Positions 24,917 to 34,198 are shown, counted from the first letter of the stretch. The stretch: 64,000 nucleotides of DNA from Brevibacillus brevis (GCF_001039275.2 NZ_CP030117.1:4278001-4342000), one strand, 5' to 3'. The notes: generated from the letters alone by a model not told the origin. A program made the numbers and translations.

Positions 24917-25714
24917 TTAGGTTAACAAAAAGCGATCTTCACTGAAGCTTTCTCCACCGCGGGCTGTTTCGAATGCTCGAAGCAGATCCTGCGGTTTCAT
25001 CGTCCGTTTTTTCTCATCCGGAATGTCGAGGATGATTCCCCCATCGTGGAGCATCAACAGACGATTCCCCATGTTCAACGCTTGTTCCATATTATGCGTG
25101 ACCATGATCGTTGTCAGTTTATAGCGCTCCACGATTTTTTCCGTTAAATCTACAATCAACTGCGCCCGTTTCGGGTCAAGCGCTGCTGTATGCTCATCGA
25201 GGAGCAAAATCTTCGGCTCTGTGAAGGTAGCCATCAACAGACTAAGCGCTTGACGCTGTCCTCCTGAGAGAAAACCAACTTTGGTCTTCAAACGGTTCTC
25301 CAGCCCTTGATCCAACTGCTTGAGCTGCTCGCGGAACAGCTCTCTCTTCTGGTTATTCACCCCAAATCCAAGTGTACGGCGTTTCCCCCGCCCCAAAGCG
25401 ATTGCCAGATTTTCCTCAATCGTCATGTTCGGCGCTGTACCTGCCATTGGGTCCTGAAACACACGGCCGATCAGACCTGCGCGTTGGTGCTCCGCCAAGC
25501 GCGTGACATCTTTGCCGTCAATTGTAATGCTACCGTTATCTGGCGTCAGTCCACCGGAGATCATGTTCATCATCGTCGATTTACCGGCACCATTACTACC
25601 GATAACGGTGATGAACTCTCCTTTCTTTACCTGCAGATTGACGTTTCGAAGCGCGATCTTTTCATTCACAGTTCCTGCGTTGAATACTTTGTTGACGTTT
25701 GTAATTTTAAGCAT
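24917..25714 (-). CDS. ABC transporter ATP-binding protein (amino-acid type importer)
   Basis: 265 residues. Walker A is G-S-N-G-A-G-K-S-T near 38-46, the signature L-S-G-G-Q-R-Q near 148-154 and Walker B I-L-L-L-D-E-H near 168-174; Glu is followed by His rather than the usual Pro. It belongs to the group coupled to BPD_transp_2 permeases and PF04392 binding proteins, whose known members (TrpX-type) import tryptophan or tyrosine; that substrate is inferred only. It overlaps the permease gene by 8 bases and is last in the operon. Confidence 0.85.
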   Translation of the reverse strand: MLKITNVNKVFNAGTVNEKIALRNVNLQVKKGEFITVIGSNGAGKSTMMNMISGGLTPDNGSITIDGKDVTRLAEHQRAGLIGRVFQDPMAGTAPNMTIEENLAIALGRGKRRTLGFGVNNQKRELFREQLKQLDQGLENRLKTKVGFLSGGQRQALSLLMATFTEPKILLLDEHTAALDPKRAQLIVDLTEKIVERYKLTTIMVTHNMEQALNMGNRLLMLHDGGIILDIPDEKKRTMKPQDLLRAFETARGGESFSEDRFLLT

Positions 25715-26642
25715 CGCTGCTTCCTCCCCTTGCCGTGCGTCCCGCTTGCTTTTTCCAAATGCCTTTTGCCACAGTTGGAACTGTCAGGGCAAAGATAACA
25801 ATCAGGGCAGTAATCAGCTTCATGTCAGAAGGATTAAGCCCTGCATCCAGAGCCAGTGCAATGACCAAGCGGTACACAATCGAGCCGAGAATGACAGCAA
25901 GCGTCACTCGGAAAATCGAAGAACTGCCAAACAAAACTTCCCCGACAATAACGGAAGCGAGACCGATGACGATCATCCCGATCCCCATTCCTACATCCGC
26001 AAAGCCTTGATATTGGGCTACCCACGCACCAGCTAAAGCTACCAAGCCATTGGAGAGAGCCAAACCGATGATCGTAGTCGAATCCGTGTTTACCCCAAAG
26101 CTGCGGATCATCTTCGAGTTGTCACCTGTCGCCCGCAAATCCAGACCCATATCCGTATGCAGGAACCAGTCAATGATGAGCTTCAACACCATGACCCCTA
26201 CGATAAAGACGATTGCTACACCAGACAGCAAGGTAACTCCACCTACGGCCAGGTTTGGAATGCCCATATCCTTCACATAAGTGAACAGGGTATCCTCCCG
26301 CAAAAGAGGCAGATTCGCTTTCCCCATGACACGCAAATTGATTGAGTACAAAGCGATCATCGTCAAGATCCCCGCCAAAAGTGCGTTAATCTTTCCTTTG
26401 GTATGCAAGACGCCCGTAAAAGCTCCTGCCAGACCACCTACGATGAAAGCCAGCAGAGTAGCCAAAAACGGATTGGTTCCATCGATAATGAACTTGGCTG
26501 CGATTGCGCCTCCCAAGGCAAAACTACCATCTACGGTCAAGTCAGGAACGTTCAGGACTCGGAAGGTCAGATATACACCGAGAGCCAAGATACCAAATAG
26601 TAAACCTTGCTCAATGGCTCCCATTACTGCCAGTTGATTCAT
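25707..26642 (-). CDS. ABC transporter permease (BPD_transp_2 family)
   Basis: 311 residues with eight or nine hydrophobic segments and the A-T-G-D-N-S-K-M-I-R-S-F-G-V-N motif near residue 190 that is typical of this permease family. It follows a PF04392-type lipoprotein gene by 28 bases and overlaps the ATPase gene. It forms the membrane channel of the importer. Confidence 0.85.
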   Translation of the reverse strand: MNQLAVMGAIEQGLLFGILALGVYLTFRVLNVPDLTVDGSFALGGAIAAKFIIDGTNPFLATLLAFIVGGLAGAFTGVLHTKGKINALLAGILTMIALYSINLRVMGKANLPLLREDTLFTYVKDMGIPNLAVGGVTLLSGVAIVFIVGVMVLKLIIDWFLHTDMGLDLRATGDNSKMIRSFGVNTDSTTIIGLALSNGLVALAGAWVAQYQGFADVGMGIGMIVIGLASVIVGEVLFGSSSIFRVTLAVILGSIVYRLVIALALDAGLNPSDMKLITALIVIFALTVPTVAKGIWKKQAGRTARGGSSDA

Positions 26643-26670
26643 AGAAGAAATCCTCCAATTACTGCATTTA

Positions 26671-27723
26671 TTACTCGATCACTTGTCCAGCACGGTCGAG
26701 CATGGCTTGCGGAATCGTCACACCCATTTTTTCCGCTGCTTTCTTATTCAATACGAGCTTCATGTCTGCTTGCACTTCTACAGCCATATCAGCTGGCTTC
26801 GCTTCACCCTTCAGGATTTTTGCTGCCATATCGGCAGTTTGCTCGCCCAGCTTCGTGTAGTCGATCCCGTAAGTGGCAATCGCTCCGCTCTTCACAGAGT
26901 TTTCTTCCCCTGCGATGACCGGAATTTTTTGTGCTTCCGCTACACCGATAACAGCTGCAATCGAAGATACAACCATGTTGTCAGTCGGTACGTAGAAAGC
27001 ATCTACTTTGCCCACCATGGACTCAGCGGCTTGCTTCACTTCTGTCGCGCTCGTAATTGCTGCTTCTTTGATTTCTAAACCAAGCTTGCCCGCTACAGCT
27101 TTTGCCGCATCTACCTGTACCTTGGAGTTGACTTCACCAGAACTATAAATGATTCCAACAGATTTCGCATCAGCTTTCATTTCTTTAATCAGCTTCAATT
27201 GCTCTTCGACAGGGTTCATATCCGATGTACCGGTTACGTTGGCTCCCGGCTTGTCCATCGCAGCTACGAGACCAGCTTCTACCGGGTCTGTTACCGCAGT
27301 AAACAGGATCGGAATCTCTTTACTGGTTTGTGCAGCAGCTTGTGCCGTTGGAGTCGCAATGGCCAACACCAAATCTACTTTGTCAGCCTCGAATTTTTGG
27401 GCAATCTGAATGGCTGTATCCATGCTCGCTTGAGCGGATTGCACATCGATTTTTACTTGCTTGTCTTTTTCGTAGCCGTTTTTAGCCAGTTGGCTGATAA
27501 AGCCCTCTCTTGCTGCATCCAAAGCAGGGTGTTCAACGAATTGGGCAATGCCAATTGTCAACTGCTTGGTTTCAGACGGAGCAGGTGCCGTCGTAGTTGC
27601 AGGAGCTGGTGTAGAATTGTTTGCAGGGGTAGTGCTTTGCTGTCCACAAGCGGTAACAGACAAAAGCAATAAAGGAAATAAAAAACTCTGAAAAATTTTA
27701 ATACTCTTCTTTTGTTTGAACAT
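26671..27723 (-). CDS. ABC transporter substrate-binding lipoprotein 2 (PF04392 type)
   Basis: 350 residues. A lipoprotein signal peptide ends in the lipobox L-S-V-T-A-C near residues 21-26, followed by an A/P/T-rich linker and the binding fold starting T-I-G-I-A-Q-F-V-E-H-P-A-L-D-A. G-A-I-A-T-Y-G-I-D-Y near residue 265 is a family hallmark. It is about 45 percent identical by eye to the product of the next upstream gene. It is first in the permease/ATPase operon and has its own promoter region after a strong terminator. Confidence 0.85.
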   Translation of the reverse strand: MFKQKKSIKIFQSFLFPLLLLSVTACGQQSTTPANNSTPAPATTTAPAPSETKQLTIGIAQFVEHPALDAAREGFISQLAKNGYEKDKQVKIDVQSAQASMDTAIQIAQKFEADKVDLVLAIATPTAQAAAQTSKEIPILFTAVTDPVEAGLVAAMDKPGANVTGTSDMNPVEEQLKLIKEMKADAKSVGIIYSSGEVNSKVQVDAAKAVAGKLGLEIKEAAITSATEVKQAAESMVGKVDAFYVPTDNMVVSSIAAVIGVAEAQKIPVIAGEENSVKSGAIATYGIDYTKLGEQTADMAAKILKGEAKPADMAVEVQADMKLVLNKKAAEKMGVTIPQAMLDRAGQVIE

Positions 27724-27790
27724 TTAGTGAATTCCCCCTCGTGAATTTTTTTCTACAATTTTAACATGGATAAAACGGTTTTAAAAGAAT

Positions 27791-27818
27791 AAAAAGAGAG
27801 CATGACGCTCTCTTTTTA
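27791..27818 (-). terminator. Terminator between the two binding-protein genes
   Basis: AAAAAGAGAGC, five bases, GCTCTCTTTTT: a strong, symmetrical terminator. It separates lipoprotein gene 1 from the lipoprotein 2/permease/ATPase operon, so copy 1 can be expressed alone. Confidence 0.8.
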
Positions 27819-28820
27819 CTTGATGATTTCTTTCGCCTGTTGTTTGAGTGCCTCAGAAATAGTGAGCCCAAACTTTGCAGCAGCTGTTTCATTAATATAC
27901 AAATCAGCTTGTTTCGAAATCTCTACAGGAGTATCAGCAACAGTTTGCCCTTTTAAGATACGGGCAGCCATATCGCCTGTTTGTTTACCGATTTGGTAGT
28001 AATCAATCCCGTAAGTAGCAACCGCTCCACGTTTCACTGTATCGGTATCAGAAGCAAATACAGGGATTTTGTTTTCCTCTGCTGCTCCGAGTACCGCTTC
28101 AAAGGAGGATACGACGGTGTTGTCAATTGGGATAATAATGGCATCTGCTTTACTAGCGAGCCCTTGAGCTGCCAGCTGCACTTCGGATAACTGTGAAATG
28201 CCTGCCTTGATGATTTCTACGCCTTCTTTTTGCGCTGCGTCTTCCAATTCCTTGACCTGTACCTCTGAATTAATTTCGGAGGTCGTATAGATCACGCCCA
28301 GCTTTTTCAGCTCAGGCAGGAAGGTTTTCACCAGCTTTAATTGTTGTTCCATCGATACTTTATCGGACGTCCCGGTGACATTTTTGTCTGGCTTCTCCAG
28401 ACTGCCAACCAGTTGAGCCGAGATCGGGTCTGTTACGGAACTGAAAACAACAGGTTTGTCAGCAATCGCCTTGGCTGCAGCCTGAGCGGATGGCGTCGCA
28501 ATCGCTACGACAATATCCTTTTTATCTCCGGCATACTTCTGTGCGATCGAGACGGTATTGTTCATGTCACCATGGGCGTTCTGGGAGTCTACCTCCAAGT
28601 TCTTGCCCTCTTCGTAGCCAGCATCCTTCAGACCATCCAAAATTCCTTTATGAATAGCATCCAGCGCAGGGTGCTCCACGAATTGTGTCAGCCCCAGCTT
28701 CACTGTTTGCCCTTGGCCTGTCGTTGCTGCTGTCTCTGTTTTCCCACCTGTTTCGTTGCCACATGCTGCCAAAGAAAACGCCAGCAATGCGGTCAGTACC
28801 ATACTGACTGCTCGTCTCAT
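27816..28820 (-). CDS. ABC transporter substrate-binding lipoprotein 1 (PF04392 type)
   Basis: 334 residues. Signal peptide with lipobox F-S-L-A-A-C near residues 15-20, then Q-F-V-E-H-P-A-L-D-A and G-A-V-A-T-Y-G-I-D-Y as in copy 2. It has AGAGGAGG before the start, an extended -10 TGCTATAAT upstream, and a terminator directly after. No ATPase or permease follows before the terminator, so it probably shares the transporter encoded downstream and may give a second substrate range. Confidence 0.85.
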   Translation of the reverse strand: MRRAVSMVLTALLAFSLAACGNETGGKTETAATTGQGQTVKLGLTQFVEHPALDAIHKGILDGLKDAGYEEGKNLEVDSQNAHGDMNNTVSIAQKYAGDKKDIVVAIATPSAQAAAKAIADKPVVFSSVTDPISAQLVGSLEKPDKNVTGTSDKVSMEQQLKLVKTFLPELKKLGVIYTTSEINSEVQVKELEDAAQKEGVEIIKAGISQLSEVQLAAQGLASKADAIIIPIDNTVVSSFEAVLGAAEENKIPVFASDTDTVKRGAVATYGIDYYQIGKQTGDMAARILKGQTVADTPVEISKQADLYINETAAAKFGLTISEALKQQAKEIIK

Positions 28821-28908
28821 CTGTACTTCCTCCTCTAGTCTCTACTCTCAGCTGCTCTAATCACCCTAAGCAATTAGGCTCATTGCCATCTATGCAACTT
28901 GTGTCCCA

Positions 28909-28917
28909 TTATAGCAA
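28909..28917 (-). promoter_or_regulatory. Extended -10 promoter of lipoprotein gene 1
   Basis: TGCTATAAT on the minus strand, about 90 bases before the start codon. I looked for a T-box (the AGGGTGGNACCGCG sequence) in the leader and did not find it. Confidence 0.5.
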
Positions 28918-28951
28918 TTATATGACGCATTGAGAAGCCCCCTTTCCTCAC

Positions 28952-30271
28952 TTACTGGGAACTGATTTCTTCCTCTGCTTTGCCGATTTTCTTTGCATAT
29001 ACCCTGGTGATTCTGTAATGGTCGACTTCTCCCACGACAAATTCGTACATCCCCTCTTTTACTCGATCCCCCACGCGCGGCGGATGATCGATTTGCATGT
29101 AAATCCAGCCTGCTAGCGTATCGACATCGCTCGACTCCAATTCGATGTCCAGATAATCGCCCACTTCTTCCAGTAGCATACGCCCGTCTAGTGACAGCAT
29201 TCCGTCACTGCGCTCCACCTCCGGGCGCTCGTCGTCGAACTCGTCTTGAATGTCACCAACAATTTCTTCCATTATATCCTCGAGGGTCACCAGCCCGGCA
29301 GTGCCCCCATACTCGTCAATGATAATCGCCATTTGTCCTCGCTGTTTTTGCAGCATGGTCAACAACCGGCTGATCGAGATCGTCTCCGGTACAGTCAAAA
29401 TAGAACGCATGAAGGTCTGAAGGTCATGGCTCTCTCCTTCTAATAGCCCAGTCAGCATATCTTTAATGTGCAGGCTGCCTACTACATGATCCTTGTCACC
29501 ATCCACTACTGGGTAGCGGGTAAACCGCCCGTTTTGGACATGCTTGACGTTTTCGTCAAAGGGATCGCGCAGGTTCAAGACAACCATATCCGTACGCGGA
29601 ACCATGATTTCTCTTGCCATCGTCTCCGAGAAATCAAAAATATTATCGACCAGCATCAGTTCGGTTTGATCAATCAAGCCGCTTTTATGACTTTCATTGA
29701 CAAGAATGCGAATCTCTTCTTCTGTATGTGCTTCCTGATGCGGCTCCAAGGATATATGAAAAAGCGCAAGAAAACGGCTCGCGGACCAGTTCAGCATTTG
29801 AATAAAGGGATACATGATTTTGTAAAAGAGCTGGATCGGCTTCGCTACTGCCAATACTACCTTTTCGGAGTATTGAATAGCCAATGTCTTCGGAGCCAGC
29901 TCCCCCAGAACGATATGCAAAAACGTAATCACCGAAAAAGCGATAATAAAGGAAATACTGGTAACAACCGTTTCATTTAAATGGAAATAACGAAAAACTG
30001 GATGCAAGAGATGCGCGATGGCAGGCTCCCCTAGCCAACCGAGCCCTAATGAAGCGAGCGTAATCCCGAGTTGGCACGCGGAGAGATAGGCATCCAAATT
30101 GTGCAGGACCCTCTCGACGTCAACAGCGCGCTTGTTTCCTTCCGCTGCAAGCTGGGCAATGCGCGATTCCCTAACTTTTACGATCGCGAATTCAGTCGCA
30201 ACAAAGAACCCGTTCAGGAGTACGAGGATCATGACCAAGATCAAATTAAACAAGCTTCCCCAAATTGCCAT
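28952..30271 (-). CDS. CNNM/CorC (HlyC/CorC) family transporter, copy 2
   Basis: 439 residues with the same layout as the gene at 7332-8690: CNNM membrane domain (L-N-G-F-F-V-A-T-E-F-A-I-V-K-V-R near 18-33), CBS pair (G-L-V-T-L-E-D-I-M-E-E-I near 329-340) and CorC_HlyC domain. About half of the residues match copy 1 by eye. Likely a divalent cation transporter or regulator in the membrane. It is monocistronic, and unlike copy 1 it has no long leader. Confidence 0.85.
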   Translation of the reverse strand: MAIWGSLFNLILVMILVLLNGFFVATEFAIVKVRESRIAQLAAEGNKRAVDVERVLHNLDAYLSACQLGITLASLGLGWLGEPAIAHLLHPVFRYFHLNETVVTSISFIIAFSVITFLHIVLGELAPKTLAIQYSEKVVLAVAKPIQLFYKIMYPFIQMLNWSASRFLALFHISLEPHQEAHTEEEIRILVNESHKSGLIDQTELMLVDNIFDFSETMAREIMVPRTDMVVLNLRDPFDENVKHVQNGRFTRYPVVDGDKDHVVGSLHIKDMLTGLLEGESHDLQTFMRSILTVPETISISRLLTMLQKQRGQMAIIIDEYGGTAGLVTLEDIMEEIVGDIQDEFDDERPEVERSDGMLSLDGRMLLEEVGDYLDIELESSDVDTLAGWIYMQIDHPPRVGDRVKEGMYEFVVGEVDHYRITRVYAKKIGKAEEEISSQ

Positions 30272-30412
30272 GCTCCCCGCCGTCCTTTCCGTCCATGCTT
30301 TGGGATATTGTTTCCCATCCTCGCTAAAATGTTACCTGTTCGTTTTTCTTTCTTTTTGAGATTGTGATACCATAGTGCTGATTCCTATGCCTTTTGTAAT
30401 GAGGTGAGTCTA

Positions 30413-32077
30413 TTGTCGTACCGTCCAGACCTGCCCTTGATCGTTCAAAGCGATCGGACGATATTGTTGGAAACACAGCATCCTTTATTTCCCGAGGCCA
30501 GACAAGCTATCAGCGGTTTTACCGAGCTAATCAAGAACCCAGAATACATCCATACCTATCGAATCACTCCTTTATCGCTTTGGAATGCGGCTGCATCTGG
30601 TCTTACATCCCAAGAGGTAACAGACGTGCTTGGCAATTACAGCAAGTACGGTGTCCCACCTACCATCGTCAAAGAAATCGAAGATACGATGCGAAAATAT
30701 GGCTTGTTTCGTTTGGAACGCATTGGTGATCAACTCGTATTAATGAGTAATGACCCACTTCTTTTAGCAGAGGTGACCAGCTATAAATCAATCGCTGCTC
30801 TTTTTGAGAATGAATTCGTCATCAAAAGCTATGCGCGGGGTCTGATCAAACAAGAGCTGATGAAGCTCGGGTTTCCTGTTCAAGATTTGGCAGGCTATAC
30901 AGAAGGCGAATCCTGTGCAGTCAGCTTGCGGGAAACGACATCCCGAGGCAGGGCATTCTCCTTGCGCTCTTATCAAAAAGAAGCTATCGATGCCTTCTAT
31001 TCTGGTGGAGCTGTGACCGGGGGAAGCGGCGTACTCGTCCTGCCCTGTGGTGCTGGAAAAACAGTCATTGGACTTGGTGCCATTTGCCAATTGCAAACAG
31101 CCACACTCATTTTGACCACGAATACGACATCGGTTCGTCAATGGATTGCAGAGCTCTTGGACAAAACGGGACTTGATCCAAATATGGTCGGCGAATACAC
31201 TGGTGACAACAAAGAAGTCAAGCCGATAACTGTGGCGACTTATCAAATTCTTACATACCGCCCCACCGCCGAAGATGATTTTCCTCATCTGAAACTCTTT
31301 TCAGAGCGCGACTGGGGGCTTATTATTTACGATGAGGTGCATTTGTTGCCCGCACCCATCTTTCGTGTCACTTCTGGGATTCAAGCCACTCGCAGACTTG
31401 GGCTGACTGCTACTCTTGTTCGGGAAGACGGACGGGAGGAAGATGTATTCACGCTAATTGGTCCAAAAAAGTTCGAGGTTCCGTGGAAAGTCATGGAAGA
31501 GCAAGGCTGGATCGCAGAGGCGCATTGCAGAGAAATTCGACTCCCCTTTGAGCCGAAGTGGCGGGAGGCTTATGCACATGCAACCGCTCGTCAAAAGTTT
31601 CGCATTGCGGCGGAAAATCCAAAAAAACTGGAGGTCGTCCGCGAGCTATTGGAGAGGCACGCCCACGATCGTGTTTTGATCATCGGGCAATATATCGATC
31701 AGCTAGAGCAGATGGCAACAGCCCTCCAACTGCCACTCATTACAGGAAAAGTACCGGACAAAGAACGTGAGCTTTTATACACGCAGTTTAAAAAAGGGGA
31801 AATCACACGCCTGATCGTATCCAAGGTAGCCAATTTTGCGGTTGATTTGCCGGATGCCAACGTCGCGATCCAAATTTCCGGGACGTATGGTTCCAGGCAA
31901 GAAGAGGCACAGCGCCTTGGACGTATCTTACGGCCAAAAACAGACGACAACACCGCCCATTTTTATACATTAGTAACACGAGACACGAGAGAGCAGGAGT
32001 TTTCGCTCCATCGCCAGCTTTTTCTGGTCGAACAAGGCTATCCATACGATATTATAGAAATCGAAACGCTGGTCTGA
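30413..32077 (+). CDS. XPB-like superfamily 2 DNA helicase
   Basis: 554 residues from TTG 30413 (GAGGTG six bases upstream; GTG 30404 is an alternative that overlaps the site). The N-terminal 180 residues match the XPB/Ssl2 N-terminal region. The core has Walker A P-C-G-A-G-K-T near 211-217, the D-E-V-H box near 306-309, T-A-T motif III followed by the R-E-D triad (L-V-R-E-D-G-R) typical of XPB, and C-terminal R-L-G-R-I-L-R-P motif VI. XPB opens or translocates on duplex DNA in repair. Its usual nuclease partner Bax1 is not next to it. The stop codon overlaps an ECF-type promoter. Confidence 0.85.
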   Translation: MSYRPDLPLIVQSDRTILLETQHPLFPEARQAISGFTELIKNPEYIHTYRITPLSLWNAAASGLTSQEVTDVLGNYSKYGVPPTIVKEIEDTMRKYGLFRLERIGDQLVLMSNDPLLLAEVTSYKSIAALFENEFVIKSYARGLIKQELMKLGFPVQDLAGYTEGESCAVSLRETTSRGRAFSLRSYQKEAIDAFYSGGAVTGGSGVLVLPCGAGKTVIGLGAICQLQTATLILTTNTTSVRQWIAELLDKTGLDPNMVGEYTGDNKEVKPITVATYQILTYRPTAEDDFPHLKLFSERDWGLIIYDEVHLLPAPIFRVTSGIQATRRLGLTATLVREDGREEDVFTLIGPKKFEVPWKVMEEQGWIAEAHCREIRLPFEPKWREAYAHATARQKFRIAAENPKKLEVVRELLERHAHDRVLIIGQYIDQLEQMATALQLPLITGKVPDKERELLYTQFKKGEITRLIVSKVANFAVDLPDANVAIQISGTYGSRQEEAQRLGRILRPKTDDNTAHFYTLVTRDTREQEFSLHRQLFLVEQGYPYDIIEIETLV

Positions 32078-32100
32078 AACGTTTACGAGTAACCAGCGTC
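32067..32100 (+). promoter_or_regulatory. ECF-type autoregulatory promoter of the sigma factor operon
   Basis: TGAAAC (32075-32080), 16 bp, CGTC (32097-32100) matches the SigW/SigM-class promoter pattern. It overlaps the XPB stop codon and is enclosed by the inverted repeat ACGCTGGT (32066-32073) / ACCAGCGT (32092-32099). Location right before an ECF sigma gene supports autoregulation. Confidence 0.65.
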
Positions 32101-32129
32101 TCATAGAGGGAAGGGAGGCCAAAGATTCA

Positions 32130-32699
32130 ATGCAATCCGACGCCGAAATCATTCAGCGGATTCTTCAAGGCGACATCGAAGCGTATCGCGACCTCATCCA
32201 GCGATATCAGCATATGATCTACGTTTTCATTTACAAAATGGTAAACAATCGCTCTGATGCAGAGGATCTCACTCAGGAAGTATTTGTTAAAGCGTATGAA
32301 AAATTGTCCACATTCCGCGGGGACAGCCAGTTTTCTTCTTGGTTACATACGCTTGCACGAAATAAGAGCATCGACTTCTTGCGTCGCCGAAAGTATCATG
32401 ACTCGGATGAACAACTGGCCTATGTGCCGTCCAATACACGGGACGAATCTCCTCAGGAATCGCTCATGACAAAAGAGCAACGCCGAGAAATTCAGGAGGC
32501 CTTTGCCTTACTGTCGGATTCTTATCGAGAAGTGATTGTCCTTCGCTGTACGCACGAATATCCGTTTGAAAAAATAGCTACACTCCTCGGCATCGCCGAA
32601 TCTACAGCTCGCGTCCGTTACTTGCGTGCTCGTCAGGAACTCGCAAAATTGTTATCCCGCAAGGAAGGGGGGCTCGTACATGAACTGCCAGGCATTTAG
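32130..32699 (+). CDS. RNA polymerase ECF sigma factor
   Basis: 189 residues. Region 2 includes D-A-E-D-L-T-Q-E-V-F-V-K-A-Y near 43-56 and S-S-W-L-H-T-L-A-R-N near 69-78. Region 4 (about 118-175) includes L-S-D-S-Y-R-E-V-I-V-L-R and I-A-T-L-L-G-I-A-E-S-T-A-R-V-R. It directs RNA polymerase to envelope-stress-type promoters, inferred from the ECF motif before it. The next gene encodes a membrane anti-sigma factor and overlaps this one by 20 bases, so the two are translated together. Confidence 0.9.
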   Translation: MQSDAEIIQRILQGDIEAYRDLIQRYQHMIYVFIYKMVNNRSDAEDLTQEVFVKAYEKLSTFRGDSQFSSWLHTLARNKSIDFLRRRKYHDSDEQLAYVPSNTRDESPQESLMTKEQRREIQEAFALLSDSYREVIVLRCTHEYPFEKIATLLGIAESTARVRYLRARQELAKLLSRKEGGLVHELPGI

Positions 32700-34074
32700 A
32701 AAAGCATGGCTAGATGACACAGATAGCGATTCACACTCACACATTGAAACCTGTGACGAATGCATCGCTTGGATAGAAACGCAAATGACAACAGAAGAGG
32801 AGGTGCAGTTCTTGAAGGAGGTTCCACTACCTCAAGCGAACCTGGAAGACAGAATCATGCAAGCAATCTACCAGACCGCAGGAAAAGGTGTACCCCCTCA
32901 CGCCGCTTCTGTATCTTCAGAGCAACAAACGAGCACAGTGATTTCAAAGCCAAACAAGCGTTGGATCAAAGGCTTCCCTTCATACGCCTGGGTTAGTGCA
33001 GCGGCTGTCTTGCTCGCAGTTGGTTTCGTCGGATACCAACAACTGGAACCGAATAGTATTCAAATGGCTGCTGTACAAGAAAACGGAATGAAAGACACCA
33101 GGAACACTATTGCCTACGACGAAGCGGAATCAAAATCGGAACCGCAAGCTCCAGCACCTGCTATCGCTTCCCTACCAGCAGCCGCTGATAGTGCGACGAT
33201 GAAAAAAGCAGAAAGCAATCCAGAGTCCGCGGCTACACAATCGCAGGTCGCTCCGACAGCACCTACAAAAGAGACACCTCCTGCATCACCTCCCCAATCG
33301 AACAATGCGATTGCGATGGTGAAACCAGAGGAAAAAGTAGCAACACCAGAGCCACGTACGATCAATAAAGACGGGCAAAACAGCGTGGCATCCCGTGGAC
33401 TGCAAGGAAACACTACTGATCAAGCGGCAAAAGCGAAATCGGAAGTTCCTGCCGAGTCAGTAAAAAGTGGTGACCATATAGCCGCTAAGGAAGCCAATAG
33501 CACTGCTGCTGAGAATCCTACGACCTTTGGGATCGCTTCCCAATTGGAACCAAACACTGCTGATGGCGGTACGACTGAGAATGCATTAGTGGGTCCAACG
33601 TTGCCGACGGCAGCGAAGCACCCCATTACGCTCTCTTCCTTCTCGGATTTGAACACCGCTGTACAAGCATCAGATATGCCCGTGCCTGCCCTCTCGCAAG
33701 CACCGAATGGGTTCTCGATGAGTACGGTATCGGTCCAATATGAATCCGAAACCAGTCAGAAGGTGACTCGCTTAACTGCAGATTACAAGCGGAACAACGA
33801 CTGGATTCGCGTAGATGTTGTGCGAAATACAGAAGGCAAGCGCAGCCTCTCAATCCCAGGTACTTTCTCCGCTACTCAGTTGTTCGCGGTCAACGGAGAA
33901 CAAGCCATCGCTGTTTCTTTTGATCAAACCGATTCAAAAGCATCAACAGCACAGCACGCGGCTCATTTTAACGCTCAATCCGACAACCAGTCGTTGTATG
34001 TAGTCATGACGGCACATGGAGTCACTTTAAATGAATTAATGGATGCTGCCAAACATATCACATGGAATCCGTAA
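32680..34074 (+). CDS. Membrane anti-sigma factor with zinc-binding N-terminus and long extracellular part
   Basis: 464 residues. The short cytoplasmic part has H-I-E-T-C-D-E-C near residues 21-28, the H-x3-C-x2-C zinc motif of ZAS anti-sigma domains. One membrane helix (A-W-V-S-A-A-A-V-L-L-A-V-G-F-V-G) follows near 105-120. The rest is outside: about 190 residues rich in A, P, S, T, E and Q, then a folded C-terminal domain of about 140 residues resembling DUF4367 (ending V-T-L-N-E-L-M-D-A-A-K-H-I). It would hold the upstream sigma factor and release it on envelope stress. ATG 32680 with GGGGGG upstream overlaps the sigma stop. Confidence 0.85.
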   Translation: MNCQAFRKAWLDDTDSDSHSHIETCDECIAWIETQMTTEEEVQFLKEVPLPQANLEDRIMQAIYQTAGKGVPPHAASVSSEQQTSTVISKPNKRWIKGFPSYAWVSAAAVLLAVGFVGYQQLEPNSIQMAAVQENGMKDTRNTIAYDEAESKSEPQAPAPAIASLPAAADSATMKKAESNPESAATQSQVAPTAPTKETPPASPPQSNNAIAMVKPEEKVATPEPRTINKDGQNSVASRGLQGNTTDQAAKAKSEVPAESVKSGDHIAAKEANSTAAENPTTFGIASQLEPNTADGGTTENALVGPTLPTAAKHPITLSSFSDLNTAVQASDMPVPALSQAPNGFSMSTVSVQYESETSQKVTRLTADYKRNNDWIRVDVVRNTEGKRSLSIPGTFSATQLFAVNGEQAIAVSFDQTDSKASTAQHAAHFNAQSDNQSLYVVMTAHGVTLNELMDAAKHITWNP

Positions 34075-34091
34075 AAAGATCCCTACGATTA

Positions 34092-34130
34092 GAAAAGACA
34101 CGACTTGATTTTCAGGATCGTGTCTTTTTT
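34092..34130 (+). terminator. Terminator of sigma/anti-sigma operon
   Basis: AAAAGACACGA pairs with TCGTGTCTTTTTT. Confidence 0.85.
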
Positions 34131-34198
34131 CTGTTCTGTCTTTTGATCAAATCCAATTTACGATATATTGAAGGAAGATAATTCTGAGGAGCTAACTA

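Noticed and set aside
28821..28951. Possible T-box leader before the lipoprotein gene
   Set aside because: The T-box sequence and a specifier stem were not found.
30788..31288. 166-codon minus-strand frame within the XPB gene
   Set aside because: Lies wholly opposite conserved XPB motifs; composition is typical of a shadow.
32075..32088. CcpA cre site in the sigma promoter region
   Set aside because: TGAAACGTTTAC resembles a cre box but is one base short of the required spacing; the ECF promoter explains it better.
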